6,149 bases of DNA from Campylobacteraceae bacterium (GCA_027013265.1 JALUXQ010000220.1:1-6149), one strand, 5' to 3'; positions 1 to 6,021 are shown, counted from the stretch's first letter. Numbers and translations: made by a program. The notes: generated by a model from the letters alone, not told the origin.

Positions 1-15
1 TATAGACTGCTAGAT

Positions 16-249
16 TTAATCTGACGGTCTATACTCTCCTTTTTTTCGTTTTTCCACCATCTTTCTCTTTTTATCTTCCATCATTACTGCATCATTTAGT
101 GCCTCTTCACCATCTTGTAATGCACCATCTAAAAATTTATTTTTATCATCAAACTGCCCTGTTTTTATACCCCACAAAAGTGCCCAAAGACCAAATCCTC
201 CTAGAAGTATGGAGGCTCCTAACATCATAGCTATTATCCATGAACTCAT
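16..249 (-). CDS. ccoS: CcoS, cbb3-type cytochrome c oxidase assembly protein
   Basis: 77-residue small inner-membrane protein needed for assembly or cofactor maturation of cbb3-type cytochrome c oxidase. Seen: one N-terminal hydrophobic segment (about residues 4-28), followed at once by the family signature WALLWGIKTGQFDD (residues 22-35). The soluble tail is polar and charged, with acidic residues (36-58) and then a Lys/Arg-rich stretch (59-72). Length is at the long end for CcoS. The start ATG overlaps the ccoI stop as ATGA, so translation is probably coupled to ccoI. An AAGGA lies 9 nt upstream, inside the ccoI 3' end. No separate promoter is visible and it should be read from the ccoI promoter. 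Only 15 nt remain between its stop and the window edge, so what follows is unknown. In the known family CcoS is encoded beside CcoI, which supports the call. Confidence 0.93.
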   Translation of the reverse strand: MSSWIIAMMLGASILLGGFGLWALLWGIKTGQFDDKNKFLDGALQDGEEALNDAVMMEDKKRKMVEKRKKGEYRPSD

Positions 250-2654
250 GCCTTTTTTTCCTTTATAATCAAATTTATTCTCATTGAGTTTCCTATTACC
301 AAAAGTGAGCTTAGTGACATAGAGAGTGCTGCAAAAAGTGGTATGACATATCCTGCCATCGCTAGAGGTATCGTTATGGAATTATATAAAAACGATAGCA
401 CCAAGTTCTCTTTGATGATTTTGTATGTTTTTCTTGATATCTTAAATGCAAAGTATAAAGAATCAAATGTATCATTCATCAAAACCACATCACTCACACT
501 AAGTGCGATATCTGTTCCACTTCCAAGAGTGATGGCAATCTCACTTTTTGACAGAGCTAAAGCGTCATTTATGCCATCACCTACCATCACCACTTTTTTA
601 CCATCTTTTCTCGCAAGTTCGACTATGTCTGCTTTATCATTTGGCAAAAGTGAAGCATAAAAATCAACGATGCCCACCTCTTTTGCAATTTTTTTAGCCA
701 CGATTTCATTATCTCCTGTGAGCATTTTAACTTCTATGCCAAGCTTTTGTATCGCCTCAATTCCCTCTTTTGCATCGCTTCTAGGACTATCTTCAAGAGC
801 AAAAACTGCTACAACTTCACCATTTATAGCAAAATAAAATGTACTAAATTCTCTAAAATACTCGCTTGAATTTATACCGTTTTCTTCTAAAAAACTCAGG
901 CTCCCACCCAAAATTATATCTTGTCTGTACTTTGCTTTTATCCCTTTTGCCTCTACACTCTTTACCTCTTGCAACTCTTTTGTTTCACAAGACTCAAACT
1001 CTAAAGCTATAGTTTTACTTATAGGGTGTGTAGAATTTTTTACTAGCGAATACAGAAATGATTTGTCGAACTCTTTTAGATATATCCTTTCAACTATCTT
1101 TGGCTCTCCTGTTGTTATGGTTCCAGTTTTATCGAGCATCAAAGTATCACATTTTGCCATAGTTTCTAAAAAAGTTGCCTCTTTAAAAAGTATCCCTTTT
1201 TTAGCCCCAAGCCCCAAGCCAACAAGCGTTGAAACTGGAGTCGCCAAACCTAGGGCGCAAGGGCAAGCGATGACTATGACAGAAATCGCAACTATCAAAG
1301 ATCTCTCAAATCCAGCACCACCAAAAAACCAAAAAAGAAATGTTCCGATGCAAAGCAGTAAAATCGCAGATGAGAAGTATCCAGATACTATATTTGCAAT
1401 CTTTTCAATCTTTGGTTTTTTACTCATCGAATCTTCAAGTAAAGATGTGAGTTTGCTGAGAACTGAGGAGTTAACATAACTAAGAGCCTTGTATCTTATC
1501 ACGGCATCAAGGCAGATATAACCACTCAGGATTTTATCACCCTCTTTTAAAAACAGAGGCTTTGATTCTCCTGTGAGGCTAGAAGTATCAAAAGAGGCAG
1601 CTCCAGAAGTTATCACTCCATCTATCGCTATCTTTTCGCTCGCTTTTATCTCTACAATATCACCGATTTTCACCTCTTCTACGCCCAAGAGTATCTTTTC
1701 GTCATCTTTTACAACCAAAACTTCAGTAGGAACTGAGTTTGTAAAACTATCTAATCTATCTACTGCTTTTTTCTTGCTTAAAATTTCTAAGTATTTACCA
1801 GCAAACACAAAAGTGATAATCATAGTAACAGAGTCAAAATATACTTCGCCTTTTTGCGAAAACATAGCGTACAAAGAGTAGATATAAGCAAGAGTTGCAC
1901 CAGTAGCTACTAGTATATCCATATTTATATATCTATGTTTTATACCATAATATGCACCTTTAAAATAGACTGAACCCGTATAAAAAAGTGTTGGTGTTGC
2001 TAGTATAAATTCGGCAAAATTTAAAATATTTTTGATTTCACTCTTCATACCTGTAAAGTACCCTGCATATTGAGCGATGGCAATCCACATGATATTCATG
2101 GTGGTAAAAACCCCCACTAAAAGCTTGGAGTAGTACTCTCGTCTAGCGGCATTTGCTTGAATCTCTTGCATACTTGGGTCATATGGATAAGCATTGTATC
2201 CTATGCTTCTGATAGTTAGAATTATCTCTGAAAGCTTGATAGTATCACTATCCCACACGATTTTAGCTTTATTATTTGCTTGATTAATACTAGCCTCTAC
2301 TATGCCCTCTTTTTGGTGCAGAACCTTTTCATTGAGCCAAACACAAGCCGAGCAGTGAATACCCTCTATGATAAGGTATATCTCACTAAAGCCCTCTTTC
2401 TCTTTTATATATTTTTGATTAAAACCATCCAAGTCAAACTTCTGCACATCTCTTATATCTTCTAGTGCTGGCTCCAACTTTGTGTTTCCAAGTTTTTCGT
2501 AAAAGTCATCCAGGCCCTCACTCTTTAAAAGATGATAAACTCCTTGGCAACCTTTGCAACAAAAGTAATTCACCTCATCTTTAAAACTACCATCTTTTAT
2601 CAATACTTTTTCATCAAATTCGAGATGACAATGATCACACCGTCTTTTTTGCAT
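246..2654 (-). CDS. ccoI: CcoI/FixI-type copper-translocating P1B ATPase
   Basis: 802-residue inner-membrane ATPase that moves copper out of the cytoplasm to supply the CuB centre of cbb3 oxidase. Domains in order: Cys-rich N-terminal metal-binding domain (C6-x2-C9, C32, C33, C36) typical of CcoI; heavy-metal-associated domain with GIHCSAC (C101-x2-C104); four membrane segments (about 175-197, 208-228, 247-265, 271-291); actuator with TGES at 361-364; two more segments (about 424-446, 452-475), the second holding the CPC ion site (464-466); DKTGT with phospho-acceptor D508; HP at 543-544; TGDN at 646-649; GDGINDA at 692-698; two last segments with Y757-N758 and M779-x2-S782-S783, the remaining Cu(I) ligands. 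All catalytic motifs are intact. The Cys-rich N-terminus and adjacent ccoS favour CcoI over the detoxifying exporter CopA. The ATG at 2652-2654 has AAGG 8 nt upstream. An ATG 7 nt further upstream is out of frame. Confidence 0.95.
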   Translation of the reverse strand: MQKRRCDHCHLEFDEKVLIKDGSFKDEVNYFCCKGCQGVYHLLKSEGLDDFYEKLGNTKLEPALEDIRDVQKFDLDGFNQKYIKEKEGFSEIYLIIEGIHCSACVWLNEKVLHQKEGIVEASINQANNKAKIVWDSDTIKLSEIILTIRSIGYNAYPYDPSMQEIQANAARREYYSKLLVGVFTTMNIMWIAIAQYAGYFTGMKSEIKNILNFAEFILATPTLFYTGSVYFKGAYYGIKHRYINMDILVATGATLAYIYSLYAMFSQKGEVYFDSVTMIITFVFAGKYLEILSKKKAVDRLDSFTNSVPTEVLVVKDDEKILLGVEEVKIGDIVEIKASEKIAIDGVITSGAASFDTSSLTGESKPLFLKEGDKILSGYICLDAVIRYKALSYVNSSVLSKLTSLLEDSMSKKPKIEKIANIVSGYFSSAILLLCIGTFLFWFFGGAGFERSLIVAISVIVIACPCALGLATPVSTLVGLGLGAKKGILFKEATFLETMAKCDTLMLDKTGTITTGEPKIVERIYLKEFDKSFLYSLVKNSTHPISKTIALEFESCETKELQEVKSVEAKGIKAKYRQDIILGGSLSFLEENGINSSEYFREFSTFYFAINGEVVAVFALEDSPRSDAKEGIEAIQKLGIEVKMLTGDNEIVAKKIAKEVGIVDFYASLLPNDKADIVELARKDGKKVVMVGDGINDALALSKSEIAITLGSGTDIALSVSDVVLMNDTFDSLYFAFKISRKTYKIIKENLVLSFLYNSITIPLAMAGYVIPLFAALSMSLSSLLVIGNSMRINLIIKEKKA

Positions 2655-2686
2655 GCACCATACCTTATACCAAAACTTAGAGTGCT

Positions 2687-2692
2687 ATTATA
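2687..2692 (-). promoter_or_regulatory. Predicted -10 element of the ccoI-ccoS promoter
   Basis: Read on the minus strand this is a perfect TATAAT, 32 nt upstream of the ccoI ATG, giving an expected 5' UTR of roughly 25 nt. No TTGACA-like -35 stands at 16-18 nt spacing (AGCAAA at 17). This fits the weak -35 conservation known for Campylobacterota sigma-70 promoters. It lies upstream of, and does not overlap, the divergent rho promoter. No FNR-like or other clear operator palindrome was seen around it. Confidence 0.6.
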
Positions 2693-2721
2693 TCGTTACT
2701 TTCTAAAAATTTGCTCTTTTC

Positions 2722-2750
2722 TTGACAAAAATCTTACTTTATTATAGAAT
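2722..2750 (+). promoter_or_regulatory. Predicted sigma-70 promoter of rho
   Basis: TTGACA at 2722-2727 (perfect -35), a 17-nt spacer, then TAGAAT at 2745-2750 (5 of 6 to TATAAT). Transcription would begin near 2757, leaving a leader of about 125 nt before rho. A full -35 match at ideal spacing is uncommon in this group and suggests a strong promoter. An alternative -10, TATAGA at 2743-2748, would give a 15-nt spacer and is less likely. Confidence 0.65.
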
Positions 2751-2763
2751 TACACTTGAATTA

Positions 2764-2784
2764 GCAAGGAGACTCTTCCTTTGC
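2764..2784 (+). promoter_or_regulatory. Small hairpin over the SD and start of the rho leader ORF
   Basis: GCAAGGA (2764-2770) can pair with TCCTT-T-GC (2777-2784, one bulged T) around a 6-nt loop. The stem buries most of the AAGGAG ribosome-binding site (2766-2771) and the TTG start (2781-2783) of the leader ORF. It sits within about 10 nt of the predicted transcript 5' end. The pairing is read directly from the sequence. A regulatory role is inference, and an mRNA-stabilising 5' hairpin is an alternative. Confidence 0.4.
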
Positions 2785-2858
2785 AAATATTTTACTACAC
2801 AAAGCACTTCTCATTATTAGATATTGATTTAGATTGGGAACCAAGCTTCATGGAATAA
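2781..2858 (+). CDS. Putative 25-residue leader peptide upstream of rho
   Basis: Small open frame in the rho leader, too short for routine gene calling. It starts at TTG (2781-2783) with AAGGAG 9 nt upstream and ends at TAA (2856-2858), 24 nt before the rho ATG. The product begins MQIFYYTKHF and ends DIDLDWEPSFME: an aromatic, mildly basic half followed by a strongly acidic half. There is no membrane segment or known domain, and I do not recognise it. It lies wholly between the predicted rho promoter and rho, so it would be co-transcribed. E. coli rho is preceded by a leader ORF (rhoL) and is autoregulated by attenuation in its leader. The peptides do not resemble each other, so any parallel is positional. 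There are no runs of one amino acid to suggest classical amino-acid attenuation. It could be non-coding, since 25 codons can stay open by chance. The SD match is the main support. Confidence 0.45.
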   Translation: MQIFYYTKHFSLLDIDLDWEPSFME

Positions 2859-2882
2859 AAACTTACATACAAAGAAGGCAAA

Positions 2883-4214
2883 ATGAGCACGAATCAATCG
2901 TCGCAAAACAACAAAGCAAACAGCAACCATCATAGAAAAGCAAGAACTCATGTACCAGTAGAGGGCTACAAGATAGAAAACCTAAGAAATATGGGATTAG
3001 AGAAGTTAGTTGAAATCGCAACTAAATTAAATGTAGAAAACCCAAATGAGTTAAAGAGACAAGATTTGATGTTTGAGATACTAAAATCTCAAGTAAGCAA
3101 AGGTGGTTTTATACTTTTTACAGGTATCTTAGAGATTACTCATGATGGATACGGTTTTTTAAGAACAACAGATACAAACTTTAGTGACAGCACAAATGAT
3201 GCATATGTAAGTGCCACTCAAGTCAAGAAATTTGCCCTAAGAAATGGTGATATCGTCACAGGACAAGTCAGACCTCCAAAAGACCAAGAGAGATATTATG
3301 CACTTTTAAAGATAGAAGCCATCAACTATCTACCTATGCATGACAGTAAAAAAAGACCACTTTTTGAAAATCTAACTCCAGTATATCCAACGCAACAGAT
3401 AAAATTAGAGTATGATCCCATGAAAATAACAGGTAGAGTTTTGGATCTTTTTACACCTCTTGGTAAGGGTCAAAGAGGCTTGATAGTTGCACCTCCTAGA
3501 AGTGGTAAAACTGAGTTGATGAAAGAGTTGGCTCATGGCATCGCACACAATCATCCTGAGATAGAGTTGATAGTTTTACTAGTAGATGAACGACCTGAAG
3601 AGGTAACTGATATGCAAAGATGTGTAAAGGGTGAAGTATACAGCTCAACCTTTGATATGCCAGCAACTAACCATGTACGAGTTGCGAACTTGGTAATAGA
3701 AAAAGCAAAAAGACGAGTTGAGATGGGCAAAGATATAGTCATATTACTTGATTCTATCACTAGACTTGCTCGTGCTTATAACACAGTCACTCCATCAAGC
3801 GGAAAGATACTAAGTGGTGGTGTTGATGCAAATGCTCTACATAAACCAAAAAGATTTTTTGGAGCAGCTAGAAATATAGAAAATGGCGGGAGTTTGACAA
3901 TCATCTCAACTGCACTGATAGAGACAGGAAGCAGGATGGATGAAGTTATATTTGAAGAGTTTAAAGGTACAGGAAACAGCGAAATTGTTCTAGATAGAAA
4001 TATCTCTGATAGAAGAATATATCCAGCTATCAATATAATGAAATCAGCTACAAGAAAAGAGGAACTACTATTAAGTCCAGATAATCTACAAAAGATTTGG
4101 GCGATAAGGGCTGCCATAGCTCAAATGGAAGACATAGAGGCTCTTAAATTTTTATATGCGAAGATGTTAAAAACAAAAGACAATGTGGAGCTACTCTCTA
4201 CTTTAAATGACTAA
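2883..4214 (+). CDS. rho: Transcription termination factor Rho
   Basis: 443-residue hexameric RNA-dependent ATPase/helicase that ends transcription of untranslated RNA in the cytoplasm. Seen: a polar, basic N-terminal extension of about 30 residues (Asn/Ser/His/Arg rich) absent from the 419-residue E. coli protein; N-terminal helical part with KRQDLMFEILK (58-68); cold-shock-like primary RNA-binding fold with RNP1 DGYGFLR (88-94); Walker A APPRSGKT (203-210); catalytic Glu in DERPEEVT (E236); Walker B VILLD (286-290); Q-loop region LSGGVDANALHKPKRFFGAAR around 310-330; R-loop TALIETGSRMDE (343-354); arginine finger near R372 (LDRNISDRR). All functional motifs are present. Arg replaces the E. 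coli Lys181 of the P-loop (PPR for PPK), a common variant. The ATG has AAGAAGG only 4 nt upstream. It is expressed from its own promoter at 2722-2750, possibly with leader control. Confidence 0.98.
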   Translation: MSTNQSSQNNKANSNHHRKARTHVPVEGYKIENLRNMGLEKLVEIATKLNVENPNELKRQDLMFEILKSQVSKGGFILFTGILEITHDGYGFLRTTDTNFSDSTNDAYVSATQVKKFALRNGDIVTGQVRPPKDQERYYALLKIEAINYLPMHDSKKRPLFENLTPVYPTQQIKLEYDPMKITGRVLDLFTPLGKGQRGLIVAPPRSGKTELMKELAHGIAHNHPEIELIVLLVDERPEEVTDMQRCVKGEVYSSTFDMPATNHVRVANLVIEKAKRRVEMGKDIVILLDSITRLARAYNTVTPSSGKILSGGVDANALHKPKRFFGAARNIENGGSLTIISTALIETGSRMDEVIFEEFKGTGNSEIVLDRNISDRRIYPAINIMKSATRKEELLLSPDNLQKIWAIRAAIAQMEDIEALKFLYAKMLKTKDNVELLSTLND

Positions 4215-4215
4215 C

Positions 4216-4244
4216 AGCAGGCAAGTCTCTATTTGCTTGCTGCT
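4216..4244. terminator. Stem-loop just after rho, possible terminator or 3' end hairpin
   Basis: AGCA-G-GCAAG (4216-4225) pairs with CTTGC-TGCT (4236-4244): nine pairs with one bulged G and a 10-nt loop, one base after the rho stop. On the minus strand the same hairpin covers the last codons of the small lipoprotein gene, whose stop lies in the loop. No U-run follows on either strand, so classical intrinsic termination is doubtful. It may instead protect 3' ends. Confidence 0.35.
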
Positions 4245-4339
4245 CTGTGAAATGGATTTTGATAGTCAGTTTTTTCACAACCAGACATAAAAGCTGTGAT
4301 ACCAACCATCAGCAGTAAAAAGATAAAAACTTTTTTCAT
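4229..4339 (-). CDS. Predicted micro-lipoprotein (36 aa) between rho and dnaX
   Basis: 36-codon gene on the minus strand, facing rho and divergent from dnaX, too short for most gene callers. The product starts MKKVFIFLLLMVGITAFMSGC: two lysines, a 16-residue hydrophobic core, and a lipobox-like MSG-C with the cysteine at residue 21. After signal peptidase II cleavage only 16 residues would remain (CEKTDYQNPFHRAASK), anchored by a lipidated Cys, most likely in the inner or outer membrane facing the periplasm. The ATG has AGAGG 8 nt upstream, a good ribosome site. -10-like sequences (TATTAT, TATGAT) lie about 30 nt upstream and overlap the dnaX promoter on the other strand. Met at -3 of the lipobox is tolerated but not the commonest residue. 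I do not recognise a named family. Very short lipoproteins of this type are often missed. The function is unknown. Confidence 0.65.
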   Translation of the reverse strand: MKKVFIFLLLMVGITAFMSGCEKTDYQNPFHRAASK

Positions 4340-4366
4340 TATAACTACCTCTAATTTCTTTTAAGC

Positions 4367-4378
4367 TATAATATCATA
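4367..4378. promoter_or_regulatory. Overlapping divergent -10 elements for dnaX (+) and the micro-lipoprotein (-)
   Basis: TATAAT at 4367-4372 on the plus strand is a perfect -10, placing the dnaX start of transcription near 4379 with a short leader. Read on the minus strand, the same bases give TATTAT (4373 to 4368) and TATGAT (4378 to 4373), either of which could serve the lipoprotein gene. There is no recognisable -35 on either side. The shared AT-rich core suggests that RNA polymerase could load in only one direction at a time. Confidence 0.5.
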
Positions 4379-4387
4379 AAAATCCAA

Positions 4388-4395
4388 AGAGAAGG
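4388..4395 (+). promoter_or_regulatory. Ribosome-binding site fixing the TTG start of dnaX
   Basis: AGAGAAGG lies 7 nt before the TTG at 4403-4405. The encoded protein begins SQVLALKYRPKSF immediately after, which is where DnaX proteins normally begin, so the TTG start is well supported and no ATG upstream competes. Confidence 0.75.
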
Positions 4396-4402
4396 TTTTA
4401 TT

Positions 4403-5992
4403 TTGTCACAAGTTCTAGCTCTGAAATATCGTCCAAAATCATTTGATGGTCTTATCGGTCAAAATTCTGTCACACAAACTCTTTCATTGGCACTTAACCA
4501 AGATAGGCTCTCCCATGCCTATCTTTTTTCAGGATTAAGAGGAAGTGGAAAAACATCAACTGCTAGAATTTTCTCTAAAGCCCTTATATGCGAAAAGGGT
4601 CCAACTGCCACACCTTGCGAGGAGTGTGAAAATTGTAAAATGGCAAATGAAAATCGCCATATAGATATCATTGAAATGGATGCAGCAAGTAGTAGAAAGA
4701 TAGATGATATAAGAGAACTGATAGAGCATACAAAATACAAACCAAATAGTGCAAGATACAAAATCTTCATCATAGATGAAGTCCATATGCTCACAAAAGA
4801 GGCATTTAATGCTCTTTTAAAAACCCTAGAAGAGCCTCCAGAGTATGTAAAATTTATATTGGCAACTACAGATCCTTTAAAACTTCCTCCAACTATACTC
4901 TCAAGAACTCAACACTTTAGGTTTAAGCAAATCGGGCAAAAAGATGTAGTAAATCACCTCAGCCACATACTAAATCTGGAAAATATGGAGTATGAGATAG
5001 AAGCCTTGCAGATGCTAAGTCGTGCGGGCAATGGCTCTCTTCGCGATACTTTGACTCTACTTGACCAAGCCATGATATTTTCAAAAGGGGATATAACTGC
5101 ACCTAGTGTTGCCTCTATGCTAGGACTTTTGGATCCAAAAGAGCTGGATTTAATCTTTGAAACCATACTAAATAGAGATAAAACAAAGATACTTGAGATT
5201 TTAAAAGAGCTTGAAACATATGAGTGCGAAGTGGTGATAGACGAAATCACAGCCTATCTAAAATCTGCTTTTTTTGAGAGTGACAGTAGATTTTCTACAC
5301 TTTTACATGAGAGGTTTTTTAGAATATTGAGTGAAGCAAAAAATCTTCTTTATATCAATGCTGACAACTCTTTTGTGCTCTCATTGGTATTTTTCAAGAT
5401 GATTGAAGCAACAAATATAAAAACTGTTGAAGAGATAATAGAAAATCTTGAAAATGAAAAGTTTAGAGTCCAAGAGGAGCAGACAACACCAAAAAAAGAG
5501 CCCAAAAGCAGAGAAGTAACTGTGCAAAAAGAGGCTATAGTGCAAGACAGAGTAGTTCCAGAAAGCAAAAGTGGTTTTGATAAGTTGATTTTGCTACTAA
5601 AAGACAGAAGCCTAGAAGTTGGTAACTGTTTTGAAAATTCTATCTCTTTTGTTGGATTTGAAAACAATAAACTAAGCCTAGAGACAAGTGCGGATGAAGA
5701 TTGCAAAAAGGTACTTCGCCATGCATCAAGCATAATCAAGCATTTTGTACAGCAGGTATTTGGCATAGATACCACAATAAACATGATAAAAAATCAAGCC
5801 AAACCAAAAGAGGTCGTAAAAAAACCAGAACAGTCTAGCAAAGAGGGTGAAAATTGTGGAAGTTGCGTAGCAGAACACCTAACAAAAGATCAAAAAGAGA
5901 TAGATGCGAATGAGATTTTGAACAACCCTTTTATCAAAAAAGCTACAGAGTTATTTGACACAAAAAAAATAGAAGTTCACTCTAAAATCTGA
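4403..5992 (+). CDS. dnaX: DNA polymerase III subunits gamma/tau (DnaX)
   Basis: 529-residue AAA+ subunit of the clamp loader, which opens and places the beta sliding clamp on primed DNA and, in the long form, links to the replicase. Seen: ALKYRPKSFDGLIGQ (6-20) at the N-terminus; Walker A GLRGSGKT (44-51); zinc site C63, C72, C75, C78; Walker B IIDEVHML (123-130, D125/E126); sensor 1 LATTDP (153-158); arginine-finger motif S167-R168 followed by Thr instead of the usual Cys; sensor 2 GSLRD (211-215). Domain III runs to about residue 350. Then comes a Lys/Glu/Pro/Val linker, a small folded-looking region (about 390-465), a second charged linker with a CGSC pair (C485, C488), and a C-terminus NPFIKKATELFDTKKIEV. 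Length is between Firmicute DnaX and the 643-residue E. coli tau. Start is TTG with a good ribosome site. A slippery heptamer at codons 363-365 may yield a shorter gamma form. Confidence 0.97.
   Translation: MSQVLALKYRPKSFDGLIGQNSVTQTLSLALNQDRLSHAYLFSGLRGSGKTSTARIFSKALICEKGPTATPCEECENCKMANENRHIDIIEMDAASSRKIDDIRELIEHTKYKPNSARYKIFIIDEVHMLTKEAFNALLKTLEEPPEYVKFILATTDPLKLPPTILSRTQHFRFKQIGQKDVVNHLSHILNLENMEYEIEALQMLSRAGNGSLRDTLTLLDQAMIFSKGDITAPSVASMLGLLDPKELDLIFETILNRDKTKILEILKELETYECEVVIDEITAYLKSAFFESDSRFSTLLHERFFRILSEAKNLLYINADNSFVLSLVFFKMIEATNIKTVEEIIENLENEKFRVQEEQTTPKKEPKSREVTVQKEAIVQDRVVPESKSGFDKLILLLKDRSLEVGNCFENSISFVGFENNKLSLETSADEDCKKVLRHASSIIKHFVQQVFGIDTTINMIKNQAKPKEVVKKPEQSSKEGENCGSCVAEHLTKDQKEIDANEILNNPFIKKATELFDTKKIEVHSKI
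5472..5497 (+). other. Possible programmed frameshift signal in dnaX (SD-like tract plus slippery heptamer)
   Basis: AAGAGGAG (5472-5479) is followed after 11 nt by seven A's (5491-5497) phased as CCA-AAA-AAA-GAG, that is A_AAA_AAA. In E. coli dnaX a heptamer of the same class, with an SD-like AGGGAG about 10 nt upstream and a downstream hairpin, directs -1 frameshifting to make gamma. Here a -1 shift would add 27 residues, rich in Arg, Lys, Gln and Ser, and stop at TGA 5578-5580, giving 392 residues. A +1 shift would stop at TAA 5517-5519, giving 371 residues. Both end just past domain III. Only weak downstream pairing (AGCC 5499-5502 with GGCT 5533-5536) is visible. Frameshifting is inferred, and A-runs are common in AT-rich genomes. 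Confidence 0.4.
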
Positions 5993-6021
5993 GAGGCCAC
6001 TTAACATTTTTGATTTAGAGT
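5979..6021 (+). terminator. Possible dnaX terminator hairpin
   Basis: ACTCTAAA-A-TC (5979-5989) pairs with GATTTAGAGT (6012-6021): ten pairs with one bulged A and a 22-nt loop that contains the dnaX stop codon. A pyrimidine-rich tract with TTTT (6021-6034) follows. The stem is AT-rich and the loop is long, so intrinsic termination would be weak. A shorter AGAG/CTCT stem (6017-6020 with 6028-6031) before TTT is an alternative. Confidence 0.3.

Noticed and set aside
1063..1479. Open frame of 138 codons on the plus strand inside ccoI
   Set aside because: It lies opposite the transmembrane, CPC and DKTGT region of ccoI, which is unmistakably coding on the minus strand. The plus-strand translation is Ser/Pro/Ile-rich with no recognisable domain, as expected from an antisense shadow.
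2655..2720. FNR-type or other redox operator controlling ccoI
   Set aside because: Such control would be plausible for an oxidase-assembly gene, but I found no TTGAT-N4-ATCAA-like palindrome in the intergenic region.
4561..4660. Cys cluster in DnaX (C63, C72, C75, C78) as an unusual metal site
   Set aside because: This is the standard zinc-binding module inside the DnaX AAA+ domain, so it is expected.
5350..5784. Open frame of 144 codons on the minus strand inside dnaX
   Set aside because: It is Ser/Leu/Phe-rich antisense of the dnaX C-terminal region, with no ribosome site or domain. A shadow.
5962..5969. Eight-A run at the 3' end of dnaX, also phased A_AAA_AAA
   Set aside because: A shift here would change only the last few residues (-1 ends at TAA 5983-5985, +1 at TAG 5970-5972), so it could not produce a gamma-like truncation. 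Any slippage would matter little.
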